Positions 36,780 to 45,001 of a DNA stretch of 64,000 bases are shown one piece after another. Every line of letters begins with the position of its first letter. Within the stretch, counting starts at the first letter, position 1. A program made the translations under genes and the position numbers. Location of the stretch: assembly GCF_049257235.1 (NCBI RefSeq), contig NZ_JBMMUF010000004.1:248001-312000 (forward strand), in the 5' to 3' direction. The DNA is from Pseudoalteromonas sp049257235. GTDB taxonomy: Bacteria > Pseudomonadota > Gammaproteobacteria > Enterobacterales > Alteromonadaceae. Below the pieces are notes generated by a model, which had not been told where the DNA came from, did no database searches, and was given only the letters and a program-made list of their open reading frames with translations.

Positions 36780-36810
36780 CGTTCCTTAAAAGGTACAAGT
36801 TATTGATAAG

Positions 36811-36840
36811 GCACTACATTTTAATGTGGTGCTTTTTTTT
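36811..36840 (+). terminator. Intrinsic terminator after gpsA
   Basis: A 10-bp stem with one G-T pair (GCACTACATT / AATGTGGTGC) is followed directly by at least eight T. It ends the yibN-grxC-secB-gpsA transcript. Confidence 0.9.
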
Positions 36841-36890
36841 TGAGCGGGTAAATACTATAGTTAATAGGTTAAGTTTGCAGGGCAGTCACA

Positions 36891-37148
36891 ATGGCACAAG
36901 CTAAAAAGGACGATACCGAGCGCCGCAGTGGGCAGCGAACCTTCCGCGAGCATTATGCGAACCTTACTGGTGAGCAGATAGATAAAGTATACACACTCAC
37001 CAAAATGGGGTTTGAACTCGAATTTGTTCGCGCTGACTCAGGTGAAAATCACATCGCCTTCATGCGTCGCGACTCGGAAGTCGTGAGTGTTAATTACTTT
37101 GGTGAATGTAACTTTGCACCCGATATCCCCTTGCGCAGCGATCCCTAG
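36891..37148 (+). CDS. Small protein of unknown function
   Basis: I do not recognise this 85-residue hydrophilic protein. The N-terminal third is strongly charged (KKDDTERRSGQR). The rest could form a small alpha/beta fold (LTGEQIDKVYTLTKMGFELEF, then HIAFMRRDSEVVSVNYFGE). There is no signal peptide or membrane helix. An AGGGC ribosome-binding site and balanced composition support a real gene. It stands between the gpsA terminator and ampD, 40 bp before the latter, and may be co-transcribed with ampD-ampE. Confidence 0.75.
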   Translation: MAQAKKDDTERRSGQRTFREHYANLTGEQIDKVYTLTKMGFELEFVRADSGENHIAFMRRDSEVVSVNYFGECNFAPDIPLRSDP

Positions 37149-37188
37149 GTGATTACCATGGCCAAAACGAGCCACAGTTAACCACGAT

Positions 37189-37761
37189 ATGACCATTACC
37201 TCTTCAGGGCTGTATGAAAACGCAAAGCAGTTGCACAGCACGCATTATGATGAACGTCCTGAAAACGACATTTCTTTGCTTGTTATTCACTGTATTTCTT
37301 TACCGCAAGGGCAATTTGGCACCCCGTATATCGACGATCTTTTCTGCGGTCAGCTAGACTGCAATGCCCATGAGAGCTTCGCATCATTAGAGGGGGTACG
37401 CGTTTCTGCGCACTGCTTGATAGATAGAGCTGGCGCAGTGCGTCAATATGTGCCTTTTAGCAAGCGTGCTTGGCATGCTGGCGTGTCATCATTTGCGGGC
37501 AAAGCGCGTTGTAATGACTTTAGTATTGGCATCGAATTGGAAGGCACAGATAAAGGGCAATACACAGATGCTCAGTACCAAAGCCTTGCACAGTTGACAC
37601 AAGCGTTGATGATTGCTTATCCAAAAATTACTCAAAATACCATTGTTGGTCACAGTGATATTGCTCCGGGGCGCAAGACTGACCCCGGGGAAGGCTTTGA
37701 TTGGCGGCGATTTTTTCACCTTACATTTAAAGACAATTGCGATAGACTAAAAGAAGTTTAA
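37189..37761 (+). CDS. ampD: 1,6-anhydro-N-acetylmuramyl-L-alanine amidase AmpD
   Basis: AmpD is a cytoplasmic zinc amidase that cleaves anhydro-muropeptides during cell-wall recycling. Its loss induces AmpC-type beta-lactamases where ampR is present. The 190 residues carry the amidase_2 zinc ligands: His in LLVIHCIS, His in AWHAGVS, and the GHSDIAPGRKTDPG motif with the third ligand and catalytic Lys. ampE follows 18 bp later. No ampR or ampC is in the window. Confidence 0.95.
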   Translation: MTITSSGLYENAKQLHSTHYDERPENDISLLVIHCISLPQGQFGTPYIDDLFCGQLDCNAHESFASLEGVRVSAHCLIDRAGAVRQYVPFSKRAWHAGVSSFAGKARCNDFSIGIELEGTDKGQYTDAQYQSLAQLTQALMIAYPKITQNTIVGHSDIAPGRKTDPGEGFDWRRFFHLTFKDNCDRLKEV

Positions 37762-37779
37762 GCATTCATTTGTATTACT

Positions 37780-38628
37780 ATGACTCTGATTTCCATCATT
37801 TTTGCACTTATTGCTGAGCGCCTTGGTGCACGCTCTACACCTTGGCAAATCACCACCTACGCCACGTGGTATCAACGACACAGCTTAAATCTGTTGCGCC
37901 GTTTACATGGGTTGTCGCACCAAGCAGGGTTGCTCATGTGGTTGCTGATCCCAACGCTCATAGTTTTTGTTATTGCCAATGCCAGTGACTTTATTCTGTG
38001 GCAATTGTTGGTGAACACGGTCATTGTTCTCGTTTGCTTTGGCTGTGCAACCATGCGTGCTCATTACAAAGGGTACCTTAATGCGTTGTCGCGTGATGAC
38101 CAAGAGGCGGCCACTTTGTACGCTATGCAAATGGGCCAAGTGCGTACTGAGCAAGAAGAACAAGGCGAAACGTTTGCGCAAACCTTGGCGTGGATAAACT
38201 TTCGCTTTTACTGTGCAGTGATTTTTTGGTTTGTGTTGCTTGGGGCACCAGGCGCGGTGTTTTATGCACTGGCACGCACATACTTAGATGTGAGCAAAGA
38301 CGCCGAGCATGAACTAGCACATTGGCATCACAGTTTGATGCAAATGGTGCATTGGTTAGAGTGGCCAGCGGCACGTGTTGCGAGTTTTGGCTATTTGGTT
38401 ATCGGTAACTTCTCGAAGGGGACACAGACTTGGGTCAAGCATGTGCTCGACTTTTCGGTATCCAATCGCAGCGTGATCACTGAAACGGCTTTGGCGGCGG
38501 AGCAAATAGAAATTGAGCATTATGGTTGTACTATCGAAGCGCAATGTATGATGCGATTAGTAAAACGTAATGTTATGTTTTTCCTAGCACTTATCGCAAT
38601 CTTGACGCTGTTTGGCGGACTTTCCTAG
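37780..38628 (+). CDS. ampE: Regulatory membrane protein AmpE
   Basis: The 282-residue inner-membrane protein has about four hydrophobic helices (near the N-terminus, two at about 45-80, one at about 145-170, and the last at about 262-280). It starts MTLISIIFALIAERLGARS, and the GAPGAVFYALARTY motif is typical of AmpE/CobD-like proteins. Its biochemical role is unclear; it always accompanies ampD in enterobacteria and here too. A short GC-rich hairpin (38639-38655) without a T-run follows. Confidence 0.9.
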   Translation: MTLISIIFALIAERLGARSTPWQITTYATWYQRHSLNLLRRLHGLSHQAGLLMWLLIPTLIVFVIANASDFILWQLLVNTVIVLVCFGCATMRAHYKGYLNALSRDDQEAATLYAMQMGQVRTEQEEQGETFAQTLAWINFRFYCAVIFWFVLLGAPGAVFYALARTYLDVSKDAEHELAHWHHSLMQMVHWLEWPAARVASFGYLVIGNFSKGTQTWVKHVLDFSVSNRSVITETALAAEQIEIEHYGCTIEAQCMMRLVKRNVMFFLALIAILTLFGGLS

Positions 38629-38827
38629 GGAATAGTTAAGGGGCATTATGCCCCTGATATTGACCAATGACGCATCCTCTTTATTGTTTCTTTCATGGCA
38701 CAATCTTGCCATAGACGGTTTTTATTTGTACTTGCCCCTTACACTCGCGGCGCGAGTCGATTACAATAGCGCCCATCATTCTTAGACCTGCGTCTGTTCA
38801 CTTACTTTATGGCGGTAGTCTCTACAT

Positions 38828-39853
38828 ATGGCAATTAAGCTCGCGATAAATGGCTTTGGGCGCATTGGGCGCAATATCTTACGTGCTCTGTACGAGAGCG
38901 ATCGCCGCGGTGAGTTTGAAATTGTTGCTATCAATGAATTAGCAAAGCCAGAAGGCATTGCTCATCTTCTCAAATATGATACGGCTCATGGCCGCTTTGC
39001 CTTTGATGTCTCATTGTCTGACAATGCTTTAATCGTCGATGGCGATGAAATAGCGCTGTACTGTGAGCAAGATGCCAGTGCCTTACCATGGCAACAGCAC
39101 AATGTGGATGTTGTGCTCGAATGCACAGGTGTTTACCACTCTCGTGAACATGCACAATTGCACCTTGATGCGGGTGCTAGAAAAGTCCTGTTTTCACAAC
39201 CGGCGGATGCCGACGTAGACGCGACTATTGTGTATGGTATCAATGATCATGAGCTCAATGCTGAGCACACCATTGTGTCGAATGGCTCATGTACGACTAA
39301 TTGTATTGTTCCGGTTATTCAAGTGCTTGATGATGCCTTTGGCATTGAATCAGGTGCTATCACCACGATTCATGCATCTATGCATGATCAGCAGGTGATC
39401 GATGCATACCATGACGACTTGCGCCGTACTCGCGCAGCAAGTCAGTCGATTATCCCAGTTGATACCAAGCTAGCGCGTGGAATAGAGCGTATTTTACCTA
39501 AGTTTCATAGCCGCTTCGAAGCGATAGCTGTGCGCGTACCAACCATAAACGTTACGGCAATGGACTTGAGCGTGACGGTAAATACTGATGTCTCGCTAGA
39601 TGATGTAAACCAAGCAATAGCTAATGCTGTGCATGGACGTTTAGCGGGAATACTTGATTACACAGAAGAACCACTGGTCTCGGTTGATTTCAATCACGAT
39701 GCACATTCTTGCATCATTGATGGTACACAGACACGAGTCAGTCATAAACGCCTGATAAAACTATTAGTATGGTGTGACAACGAGTGGGGGTTCGCGCATC
39801 GTATGCTCGATACCTCTGCAGCGTGGATGCGACAAGCCGCATCAAAGCATTGA
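38828..39853 (+). CDS. epd: D-erythrose-4-phosphate dehydrogenase
   Basis: Epd oxidises erythrose-4-phosphate to 4-phosphoerythronate for pyridoxal-5-phosphate synthesis. The 341-residue protein is GAPDH-like: NAD-binding INGFGRIGRNILRAL, catalytic Cys in SNGSCTTNCIVPV, and the C-terminal WCDNEWGFAHRMLD. The epd call rather than gapA rests on its position directly before pgk-fba and on Epd-like details such as the VYHSREHAQLHLDAGARKV segment. A paralogous GAPDH cannot be excluded by eye. Confidence 0.88.
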   Translation: MAIKLAINGFGRIGRNILRALYESDRRGEFEIVAINELAKPEGIAHLLKYDTAHGRFAFDVSLSDNALIVDGDEIALYCEQDASALPWQQHNVDVVLECTGVYHSREHAQLHLDAGARKVLFSQPADADVDATIVYGINDHELNAEHTIVSNGSCTTNCIVPVIQVLDDAFGIESGAITTIHASMHDQQVIDAYHDDLRRTRAASQSIIPVDTKLARGIERILPKFHSRFEAIAVRVPTINVTAMDLSVTVNTDVSLDDVNQAIANAVHGRLAGILDYTEEPLVSVDFNHDAHSCIIDGTQTRVSHKRLIKLLVWCDNEWGFAHRMLDTSAAWMRQAASKH

Positions 39854-39880
39854 TAAAACGTATAACTAAGGAGATAGAGA

Positions 39881-41056
39881 ATGTCAGTCATCAAGATGGC
39901 AGATTTGGATTTAGCAGGTAAGCGCGTATTGATCCGTGAAGATCTTAACGTTCCTGTTAAAGATGGCAAGGTGAGCTCAGATGCACGTTTACGTGCAGCA
40001 CTGCCTACTATTCAACTCGCGTTGGATAAAGGTGCTAAAGTGATGATTATGTCTCACTTAGGTCGTCCTACTGAAGGTCAGTACGATGAAGCATTCTCAC
40101 TTGCTCCTGTGGTTGAATACCTTAATGACAAGTTATCGCAAGATGTACGTTTGGCTAAAGACTACCTCAATGGTGTTGACGTTGCAGATAACGAAGTGGT
40201 TGTATTTGAAAATGTGCGTTTTAACAAAGGCGAAAAAGCGAATGATGAAGCGCTTGCTAAGCAATTAGCCGCATTGTGTGACGTGTATGTTATGGACGCA
40301 TTTGGTACCGCTCACCGCGCTCAAGCGTCAACCCATGGTGTTGGTATGCACGCACCTGTTGCGTGTGCAGGACCATTACTCGCTGCAGAATTAGATGCAC
40401 TTGGTAAAGCCTTGGATAATCCAAAGCGTCCACTTGTTGCTATTGTTGGCGGATCAAAAGTATCAACTAAGCTGACCGTTCTTGATTCACTTTCAAACGT
40501 TGTTGATCAGCTTGTCACCGGCGGTGGTATTGCTAATACGTTCATTGCAGCGGCAGGTCATCCAGTAGGTAAGTCTCTGTACGAGCAAGACCTAATTGCT
40601 GAAGCGCAAAAACTAACAGATACGGCGCGCGCTAATGGTGGCGATATTCCAGTGCCAGTAGATGTGGTTGTAGGTAATGAGTTTTCTGAGTCAGCAGTGG
40701 CGCAATTAAAAGACGTGCAAGATGTGACAGACGAAGACATGATCTTTGATATTGGTCCAAATACAGCCAAGCAATTGGGCGATATTATTGCTCAAGCCGG
40801 AACCATTGTTTGGAATGGCCCTGTAGGTGTATTCGAGTTTGACCAATTTGGTAATGGTACACAAAGTATCGCCAAAGCGATTGCACAGTCTGATGCCTTC
40901 TCTATCGCTGGCGGCGGCGATACTCTTGCAGCCATTGATAAATATAATGTGGCTGATAAGATCTCGTACATTTCTACTGGTGGTGGTGCCTTCTTGGAAT
41001 TCCTCGAAGGGAAAAAACTACCAGCGGTTGCTATGCTAGAAGAGCGAGCAAAATAA
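39881..41056 (+). CDS. pgk: Phosphoglycerate kinase
   Basis: Pgk transfers phosphate from 1,3-bisphosphoglycerate to ADP. The 391 residues include the substrate site KRVLIREDLNVPVKDG, the SHLGRPTEG loop, VAIVGGSKVSTKL, and the nucleotide site GGGDTLAAI. A good AAGGAGATAGAG ribosome-binding site lies 28 bp after epd. The fba gene follows across an intergenic region with three palindromes. Confidence 0.98.
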   Translation: MSVIKMADLDLAGKRVLIREDLNVPVKDGKVSSDARLRAALPTIQLALDKGAKVMIMSHLGRPTEGQYDEAFSLAPVVEYLNDKLSQDVRLAKDYLNGVDVADNEVVVFENVRFNKGEKANDEALAKQLAALCDVYVMDAFGTAHRAQASTHGVGMHAPVACAGPLLAAELDALGKALDNPKRPLVAIVGGSKVSTKLTVLDSLSNVVDQLVTGGGIANTFIAAAGHPVGKSLYEQDLIAEAQKLTDTARANGGDIPVPVDVVVGNEFSESAVAQLKDVQDVTDEDMIFDIGPNTAKQLGDIIAQAGTIVWNGPVGVFEFDQFGNGTQSIAKAIAQSDAFSIAGGGDTLAAIDKYNVADKISYISTGGGAFLEFLEGKKLPAVAMLEERAK

Positions 41057-41067
41057 CGAATTAACTT

Positions 41068-41097
41068 CAAGGCCGGCCTCTCACTTTGCCGGCCTTG
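41068..41097 (+). other. Strong intercistronic hairpin pgk-fba
   Basis: A perfect 10-bp GC-rich stem (CAAGGCCGGC / GCCGGCCTTG) with a 10-nt loop lies 11 nt after the pgk stop. It has no T-run, so it is more likely to stabilise the pgk 3' end or partly attenuate than to terminate fully. Two further palindromes follow before fba. Confidence 0.7.
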
Positions 41098-41103
41098 TGT
41101 TAC

Positions 41104-41136
41104 GAGCCAAAGGCTCATGTTTGGATTAATCCAAAC
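41104..41136 (+). repeat. Two adjacent palindromes upstream of fba
   Basis: GAGCC-AAA-GGCTC (41104-41116) is a 5-bp hairpin. GTTTGGATT-AATCCAAAC (41119-41136) is an 18-bp perfect palindrome. With the hairpin at 41068-41097 they form a run of three dyads in the 140-bp pgk-fba gap. Confidence 0.75.
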
Positions 41137-41196
41137 ACAAACATCCCGTTCAAAAACCCGATAGTCTGGTGCTATCAAAAATTGGAGATAAGCGAA

Positions 41197-42261
41197 ATGG
41201 CTTTGATCAGTATGCGTCAACTTCTCGACCATGCGGCGGAATTTGGTTACGGCGTACCTGCCTTCAATGTAAATAACCAAGAGCAAATGCGTGCCATCAT
41301 GGAAGCGGCCGACAAAACGAACAGCCCGGTTATTGTGCAAGGCTCAGCTGGTGCCCGTGCATACGCAGGCGCCCCTTTTATTCGCCATATGATTTTGGCT
41401 GCCATTGAAGAGTGGCCTCACATCCCTGTAGTAATGCACCAAGACCATGGTACGTCTCCGGCAGTATGTCAGCGCTCAATTCAACTAGGCTTTTCATCAG
41501 TAATGATGGATGGCTCATTGCTTGACGATGGTAAAACTCCTTCATCTTACGAGTACAATGTTGACGTAACACGTCGCACCGTTGAGATGGCGCACGCATG
41601 TGGTGTCTCTGTTGAGGGTGAGCTAGGTGTACTTGGTTCATTAGAAACTGGTGAAGCTGGTGAAGAAGATGGCATTGGTGCAGTGGGCAAATTGTCTCAC
41701 GATCAATTGCTTACCGATCCTGAAGAAGCGGCTGATTTCGTTGCTAAAACAGGTGTTGATGCACTTGCTATTGCTTGCGGTACATCACACGGTGCATACA
41801 AGTTCACGCGTCCACCAACAGGTGACATTCTTGCAATTAACCGCATCAAAGAAATCCACAGCCGTATTCCTGATACGCACCTTGTAATGCATGGCTCTTC
41901 ATCTGTACCACAAGAGTGGCTAGCGGTGATCAACGAGTATGGTGGTGAGATCCCTGAAACTTACGGTGTGCCAGTAGAGCAGATCGTTGAAGGGATTAAG
42001 CACGGCGTGCGCAAAGTAAACATCGACACTGATTTGCGTTTAGCCTCAACGGGTGCGATTCGTCGCCACCTAGCGCACAACCCTGCGAACTTCGATCCTC
42101 GTAAGTTCCTTGCAGAAGCAACAAAAGCAATGACTGACATTTGTGTTGCGCGTTATGAAGCGTTTGGTACTGCGGGTCAGGCGGATAAGATCAAGCCAAT
42201 TTCTTTAGATGACATGCACATGCGTTATCTAAGTGGTGAGCTAGCACCTAAAATTAAGTAA
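41197..42261 (+). CDS. fba: Fructose-bisphosphate aldolase, class II (Calvin-cycle subtype)
   Basis: This zinc-dependent aldolase joins dihydroxyacetone phosphate and glyceraldehyde-3-phosphate. The 354 residues contain FGYGVPAFNVNN, the metal-binding MHQDHGTSP, VEGELGVLGSLETGE, LAIACGTSHGAYKF and VMHGSSSVP motifs. These match the class IIB / Calvin-cycle subtype more than E. coli FbaA (class IIA). The ATG at 41197 with GGAGATAAG upstream begins the family sequence; the open frame before it is not conserved. Closed by the hairpin at 42284-42311. Confidence 0.95.
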   Translation: MALISMRQLLDHAAEFGYGVPAFNVNNQEQMRAIMEAADKTNSPVIVQGSAGARAYAGAPFIRHMILAAIEEWPHIPVVMHQDHGTSPAVCQRSIQLGFSSVMMDGSLLDDGKTPSSYEYNVDVTRRTVEMAHACGVSVEGELGVLGSLETGEAGEEDGIGAVGKLSHDQLLTDPEEAADFVAKTGVDALAIACGTSHGAYKFTRPPTGDILAINRIKEIHSRIPDTHLVMHGSSSVPQEWLAVINEYGGEIPETYGVPVEQIVEGIKHGVRKVNIDTDLRLASTGAIRRHLAHNPANFDPRKFLAEATKAMTDICVARYEAFGTAGQADKIKPISLDDMHMRYLSGELAPKIK

Positions 42262-42283
42262 TTTTAGATAGTTAGTACAATAG

Positions 42284-42311
42284 AAAGCCTCGCATTATGC
42301 GGGGCTTTTTT
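42284..42311 (+). terminator. Intrinsic terminator of epd-pgk-fba
   Basis: An 11-bp stem with one wobble pair (AAAGCCTCGCA / TGCGGGGCTTT) is followed by a T-run, 22 nt after the fba stop. Confidence 0.9.
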
Positions 42312-42416
42312 AGATCAAGATTTTACCTATTCAGTATTGGAGTATGGGGATTCAAGCAACGCTCAGATCATCAACGTGCCACCAGTAATTTTTGTAACTG
42401 CATGATAAATTATACT

Positions 42417-42695
42417 TTATCAAAAAAGTGATGCACTGATCGGTTGGGATCAGAGTTTTATCAACTTAGGGGATTTGGGATCACTGTCGTACTAACTGTG
42501 TTGTCCACCAGTGACATTCTGATTATTTAGTAAACAAAAATCAGGGGGTTAGTTATTAGTAATACGCGTCACTTGGTATAAGAGTGATCCCAATGCAGAT
42601 CGATTAGTAAAATACTGATCCCGCCAAGGAGGGAATCAGGGCACTCCCTAGTATAAAAGTGATCTAAACATGTGTGCTTAGTAAGATAGCGATCC
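42417..42695. repeat. Iteron-like array of 18-bp GATC-containing repeats
   Basis: Four forward copies of TTAGTAWAAKAGTGATCC start at 42573, 42604, 42648 and 42678. Two reverse copies lie at 42447-42464 and 42478-42495, a degenerate forward copy at 42417-42434, and two half units (TTAGTAA) start at 42527 and 42556. Start-to-start distances are mostly about 30 bp (30, 31, 29, 31, 30), with one of 44. The 42313-42702 stretch holds 11 GATC sites, where about 1.5 are expected by chance. No gene is readable in the 551-bp spacer between fba and phoB. The array could be a protein-binding array, a Dam/SeqA-sensitive element or a replication-related site; the function is unknown. Confidence 0.8.
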
Positions 42696-42741
42696 GCGGA
42701 TCGGTCTGCTATTTTTGCCAGTTTGAGTTATAAGGTATAGG

Positions 42742-42759
42742 CTTTCATAAAAATGTCAC
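42742..42759 (+). promoter_or_regulatory. Pho box upstream of phoB
   Basis: CTTTCAT-AAAA-ATGTCAC is two 7-bp PhoB repeats with the usual 4-bp A/T spacer, matching the consensus CTGTCAT-N4-CTGTCAC at most positions. It lies 54 bp upstream of the phoB ATG and implies autoregulation under phosphate limitation. Confidence 0.85.
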
Positions 42760-42812
42760 AAAAAGTACTAATAATGGCATGCGTTCATTAAGACCAATAA
42801 GAGATAAATGGA

Positions 42813-43502
42813 ATGTCACGTAAAGTTCTTGTTGTTGATGATGAAGCACCTATTCGCGAAATGCTGGTGTTCGTCCTCGAGCAAAATGGGTATCAGGCAA
42901 TAGAAGCACAGGATTATGACTCAGCGCTTGCTGCTATGGTTGAGCCATACCCAGATATGGTGTTATTGGACTGGATGCTTCCAGGTGGCAGCGGTATTCA
43001 AATAGCCAAGCAATTCAAGCAAAACGATCACACACGCAATATTCCGATCATCATGCTCACGGCCCGCGGCGAAGAAGAAGACAAAGTGCGCGGTTTAGAA
43101 GTGGGGGCTGATGACTATGTCACTAAACCGTTCTCACCCAAAGAATTGATGGCGCGTATGAAAGCCGTGATCCGCAGAGTGTCACCGACATCCCTAGAAG
43201 AAGCAATTGAAGTGCATGGTTTGCGGCTCGATCCTGTTTCTCACCGCGTAACATCTCAAGGTAGTGAGCTCGATATGGGCCCTACTGAATTCAAATTATT
43301 ACATTTTTTCATGACTCACCCAGAGAGGGTTTACAGCAGAGAGCAATTGCTGGATCATGTTTGGGGTACGAATGTGTATGTGGAAGACAGAACGGTTGAT
43401 GTACACATTCGTCGTTTACGAAAAGCTATCGCGCCGATGGGGCATGATCGCTTAGTACAAACTGTGCGTGGAGCGGGTTACCGCTTTTCAAGCAAAGTGT
43501 AG
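42813..43502 (+). CDS. phoB: Phosphate regulon response regulator PhoB
   Basis: The 229-residue regulator has an N-terminal receiver domain with phospho-acceptor Asp53 in VLLDWMLPG and the conserved Lys in TKPFSPKEL. The C-terminal OmpR-type winged helix has VYSREQLLDHVWG and VEDRTVDVHIRRLRK. It activates phosphate-starvation genes. A Pho box precedes it; phoR follows 79 bp later and a tandem Pho-box pstS promoter comes next, so the locus is a compact sensing and response unit. Confidence 0.97.
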   Translation: MSRKVLVVDDEAPIREMLVFVLEQNGYQAIEAQDYDSALAAMVEPYPDMVLLDWMLPGGSGIQIAKQFKQNDHTRNIPIIMLTARGEEEDKVRGLEVGADDYVTKPFSPKELMARMKAVIRRVSPTSLEEAIEVHGLRLDPVSHRVTSQGSELDMGPTEFKLLHFFMTHPERVYSREQLLDHVWGTNVYVEDRTVDVHIRRLRKAIAPMGHDRLVQTVRGAGYRFSSKV

Positions 43503-43581
43503 GGACATGTGGGGGCGTGATTATGGCATGCCCTAGCTGTTAATCAGCACAGCATCGTCATGCACGAAATAGAGATAATCT

Positions 43582-44913
43582 ATGTATCGAGTAATTAATA
43601 AACGCACGCTAACAAAGCGTTTGTTTATGTACTTCTTACCATTAGTAATGATAGGTGTGCTTGTAGGCGCACCTTTTTTGCTTCTCTTTTTGGGCGCTTT
43701 AACGCTACTACTTTGGCATTATCGTCAGCTCTATCGTCTCAGTGATTGGCTTATTAATCAGCGCTCTTTTAATCCACCTGAAGGAGAAGGCGCGTGGGAG
43801 CAAGTCTTTGAAGGCATTTATCATTTACAACAACGTAACCGCAAAAAGCGCAATGAACTAGCTGATCTCATTCGTCGTTTCCGAGAAGGCGCTGAAGCCG
43901 TGCCTGATGCAGTTATTGTATTGCAGTTCGACTTCAGTATTGTGTGGTGTAACCAACTTGCTTTGCGTTTGCTTGGATTGCAATGGCCTGCTGATCATGG
44001 TCAGCGTATTGATAATCTTATTCGCCACCCTAAATTTAGTCGCTACATGCTTAAAGCTAAATATGATGAACCATTAGAGCTTGATGTGACCCACAGCGGC
44101 GAGCAAATTTTAGAATTCAGGGTCATGCCATATGCGCAGTCGCAAATAATGATGGTAGTGCGTGATATCACGCGGCTCAAGCAACTCGAGCAAATGCGCA
44201 AAGATTTTGTCGCCAACGTATCCCATGAGTTGCGCACACCATTGACAGTGGTTACAGGATATTTGGAAATGATGGATGCGGATAACATGCCGCCTCCAGC
44301 GATGTGGCAAAAGGCCCACACCACCATGTTAGAGCAGTGCCAACGTATGGATGCTCTGGTCAATCAACTTCTGTCATTGTCGCGTATCGAAGGTGCGCGT
44401 AAACATGACAATGACAAACCAGTAAATGTGCCCGCAATGTTAGAGTTGATCCAAACAGAAGCGCAATCACTGAATCAAGATAAAGGCCACACCCTCATCT
44501 TCGAAGTAGATCACGATCTCGATGTTATAGGCGCTGGCGAAGAGTTACGCAGTGCGTTTTCGAATTTGGTTTTTAACGCTGTGCATTACACGCCAGAGAG
44601 TGGAGAGATCATTGTGCGTTGGCAAACAAAAGGTGGTTACGCGCAATTTAGTGTCACCGACAATGGTGAGGGGATTGCGCCGGAGCATTTAAATCGACTC
44701 ACTGAGCGTTTTTATCGTGTTGATAAGGCTAGAAGCCGAAAGACTGGTGGCTCAGGTCTAGGTCTTGCAATCACTAAACATGTGCTTACTCGCCATGATT
44801 CAACCTTACATATTGACAGTAAAGTAGGTCAGGGAAGCTGTTTTTGGTTTGCATTCGCACCGAGTTGGGTGGTGTCAAAGCCCAGCGATACCTTGCATTT
44901 AGTACAGTCATAA
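43582..44913 (+). CDS. phoR: Phosphate regulon sensor histidine kinase PhoR
   Basis: The 443-residue kinase has an N-terminal hydrophobic stretch (about 15-48, probably one or two closely spaced helices) and almost no periplasmic part, as in E. coli PhoR. A PAS-like domain follows (about 105-195). The HisKA motif VSHELRTPL has the phospho-acceptor His215, and the ATPase domain has N box NLVFNAVHYTP and G boxes DNGEGIAP and GGSGLGLAI. It phosphorylates PhoB when phosphate is low. The stop codon lies within the first Pho box of pstS. Confidence 0.96.
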   Translation: MYRVINKRTLTKRLFMYFLPLVMIGVLVGAPFLLLFLGALTLLLWHYRQLYRLSDWLINQRSFNPPEGEGAWEQVFEGIYHLQQRNRKKRNELADLIRRFREGAEAVPDAVIVLQFDFSIVWCNQLALRLLGLQWPADHGQRIDNLIRHPKFSRYMLKAKYDEPLELDVTHSGEQILEFRVMPYAQSQIMMVVRDITRLKQLEQMRKDFVANVSHELRTPLTVVTGYLEMMDADNMPPPAMWQKAHTTMLEQCQRMDALVNQLLSLSRIEGARKHDNDKPVNVPAMLELIQTEAQSLNQDKGHTLIFEVDHDLDVIGAGEELRSAFSNLVFNAVHYTPESGEIIVRWQTKGGYAQFSVTDNGEGIAPEHLNRLTERFYRVDKARSRKTGGSGLGLAITKHVLTRHDSTLHIDSKVGQGSCFWFAFAPSWVVSKPSDTLHLVQS

Positions 44914-44944
44914 AAGTGTCATTTTTAAGTAATTTAACTGTCAT
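44905..44944 (+). promoter_or_regulatory. Tandem Pho boxes of pstS
   Basis: Seven-base repeats CAGTCAT (44905), GTGTCAT (44916), AAGTAAT (44927, degenerate) and CTGTCAT (44938) recur with exact 11-bp periodicity and 4-bp A/T spacers. This is a double PhoB site 58 bp upstream of the pstS ATG; the first repeat overlaps the phoR stop. Confidence 0.88.
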
Positions 44945-45001
44945 TTTTCCCCTGCACAATGACCGCAGTTAAAACATGGGAAGAACAAATCGGAGAACCC
45001 A

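Noticed and set aside
37780..38628. CobD/CbiB-type cobalamin synthesis protein
   Set aside because: AmpE is distantly CobD-like, but length and adjacency to ampD support AmpE.
42417..42695. CRISPR array
   Set aside because: Repeats are only 18 bp, degenerate, present in both orientations, with uneven short spacers and no cas genes.
42262..42812. Chromosomal origin oriC
   Set aside because: GATC density and phased repeats resemble an origin, but no gidA/mnmG, mioC or dnaA neighbours, no clear AT-rich 13-mers and only imperfect DnaA boxes. Kept as an unexplained array.
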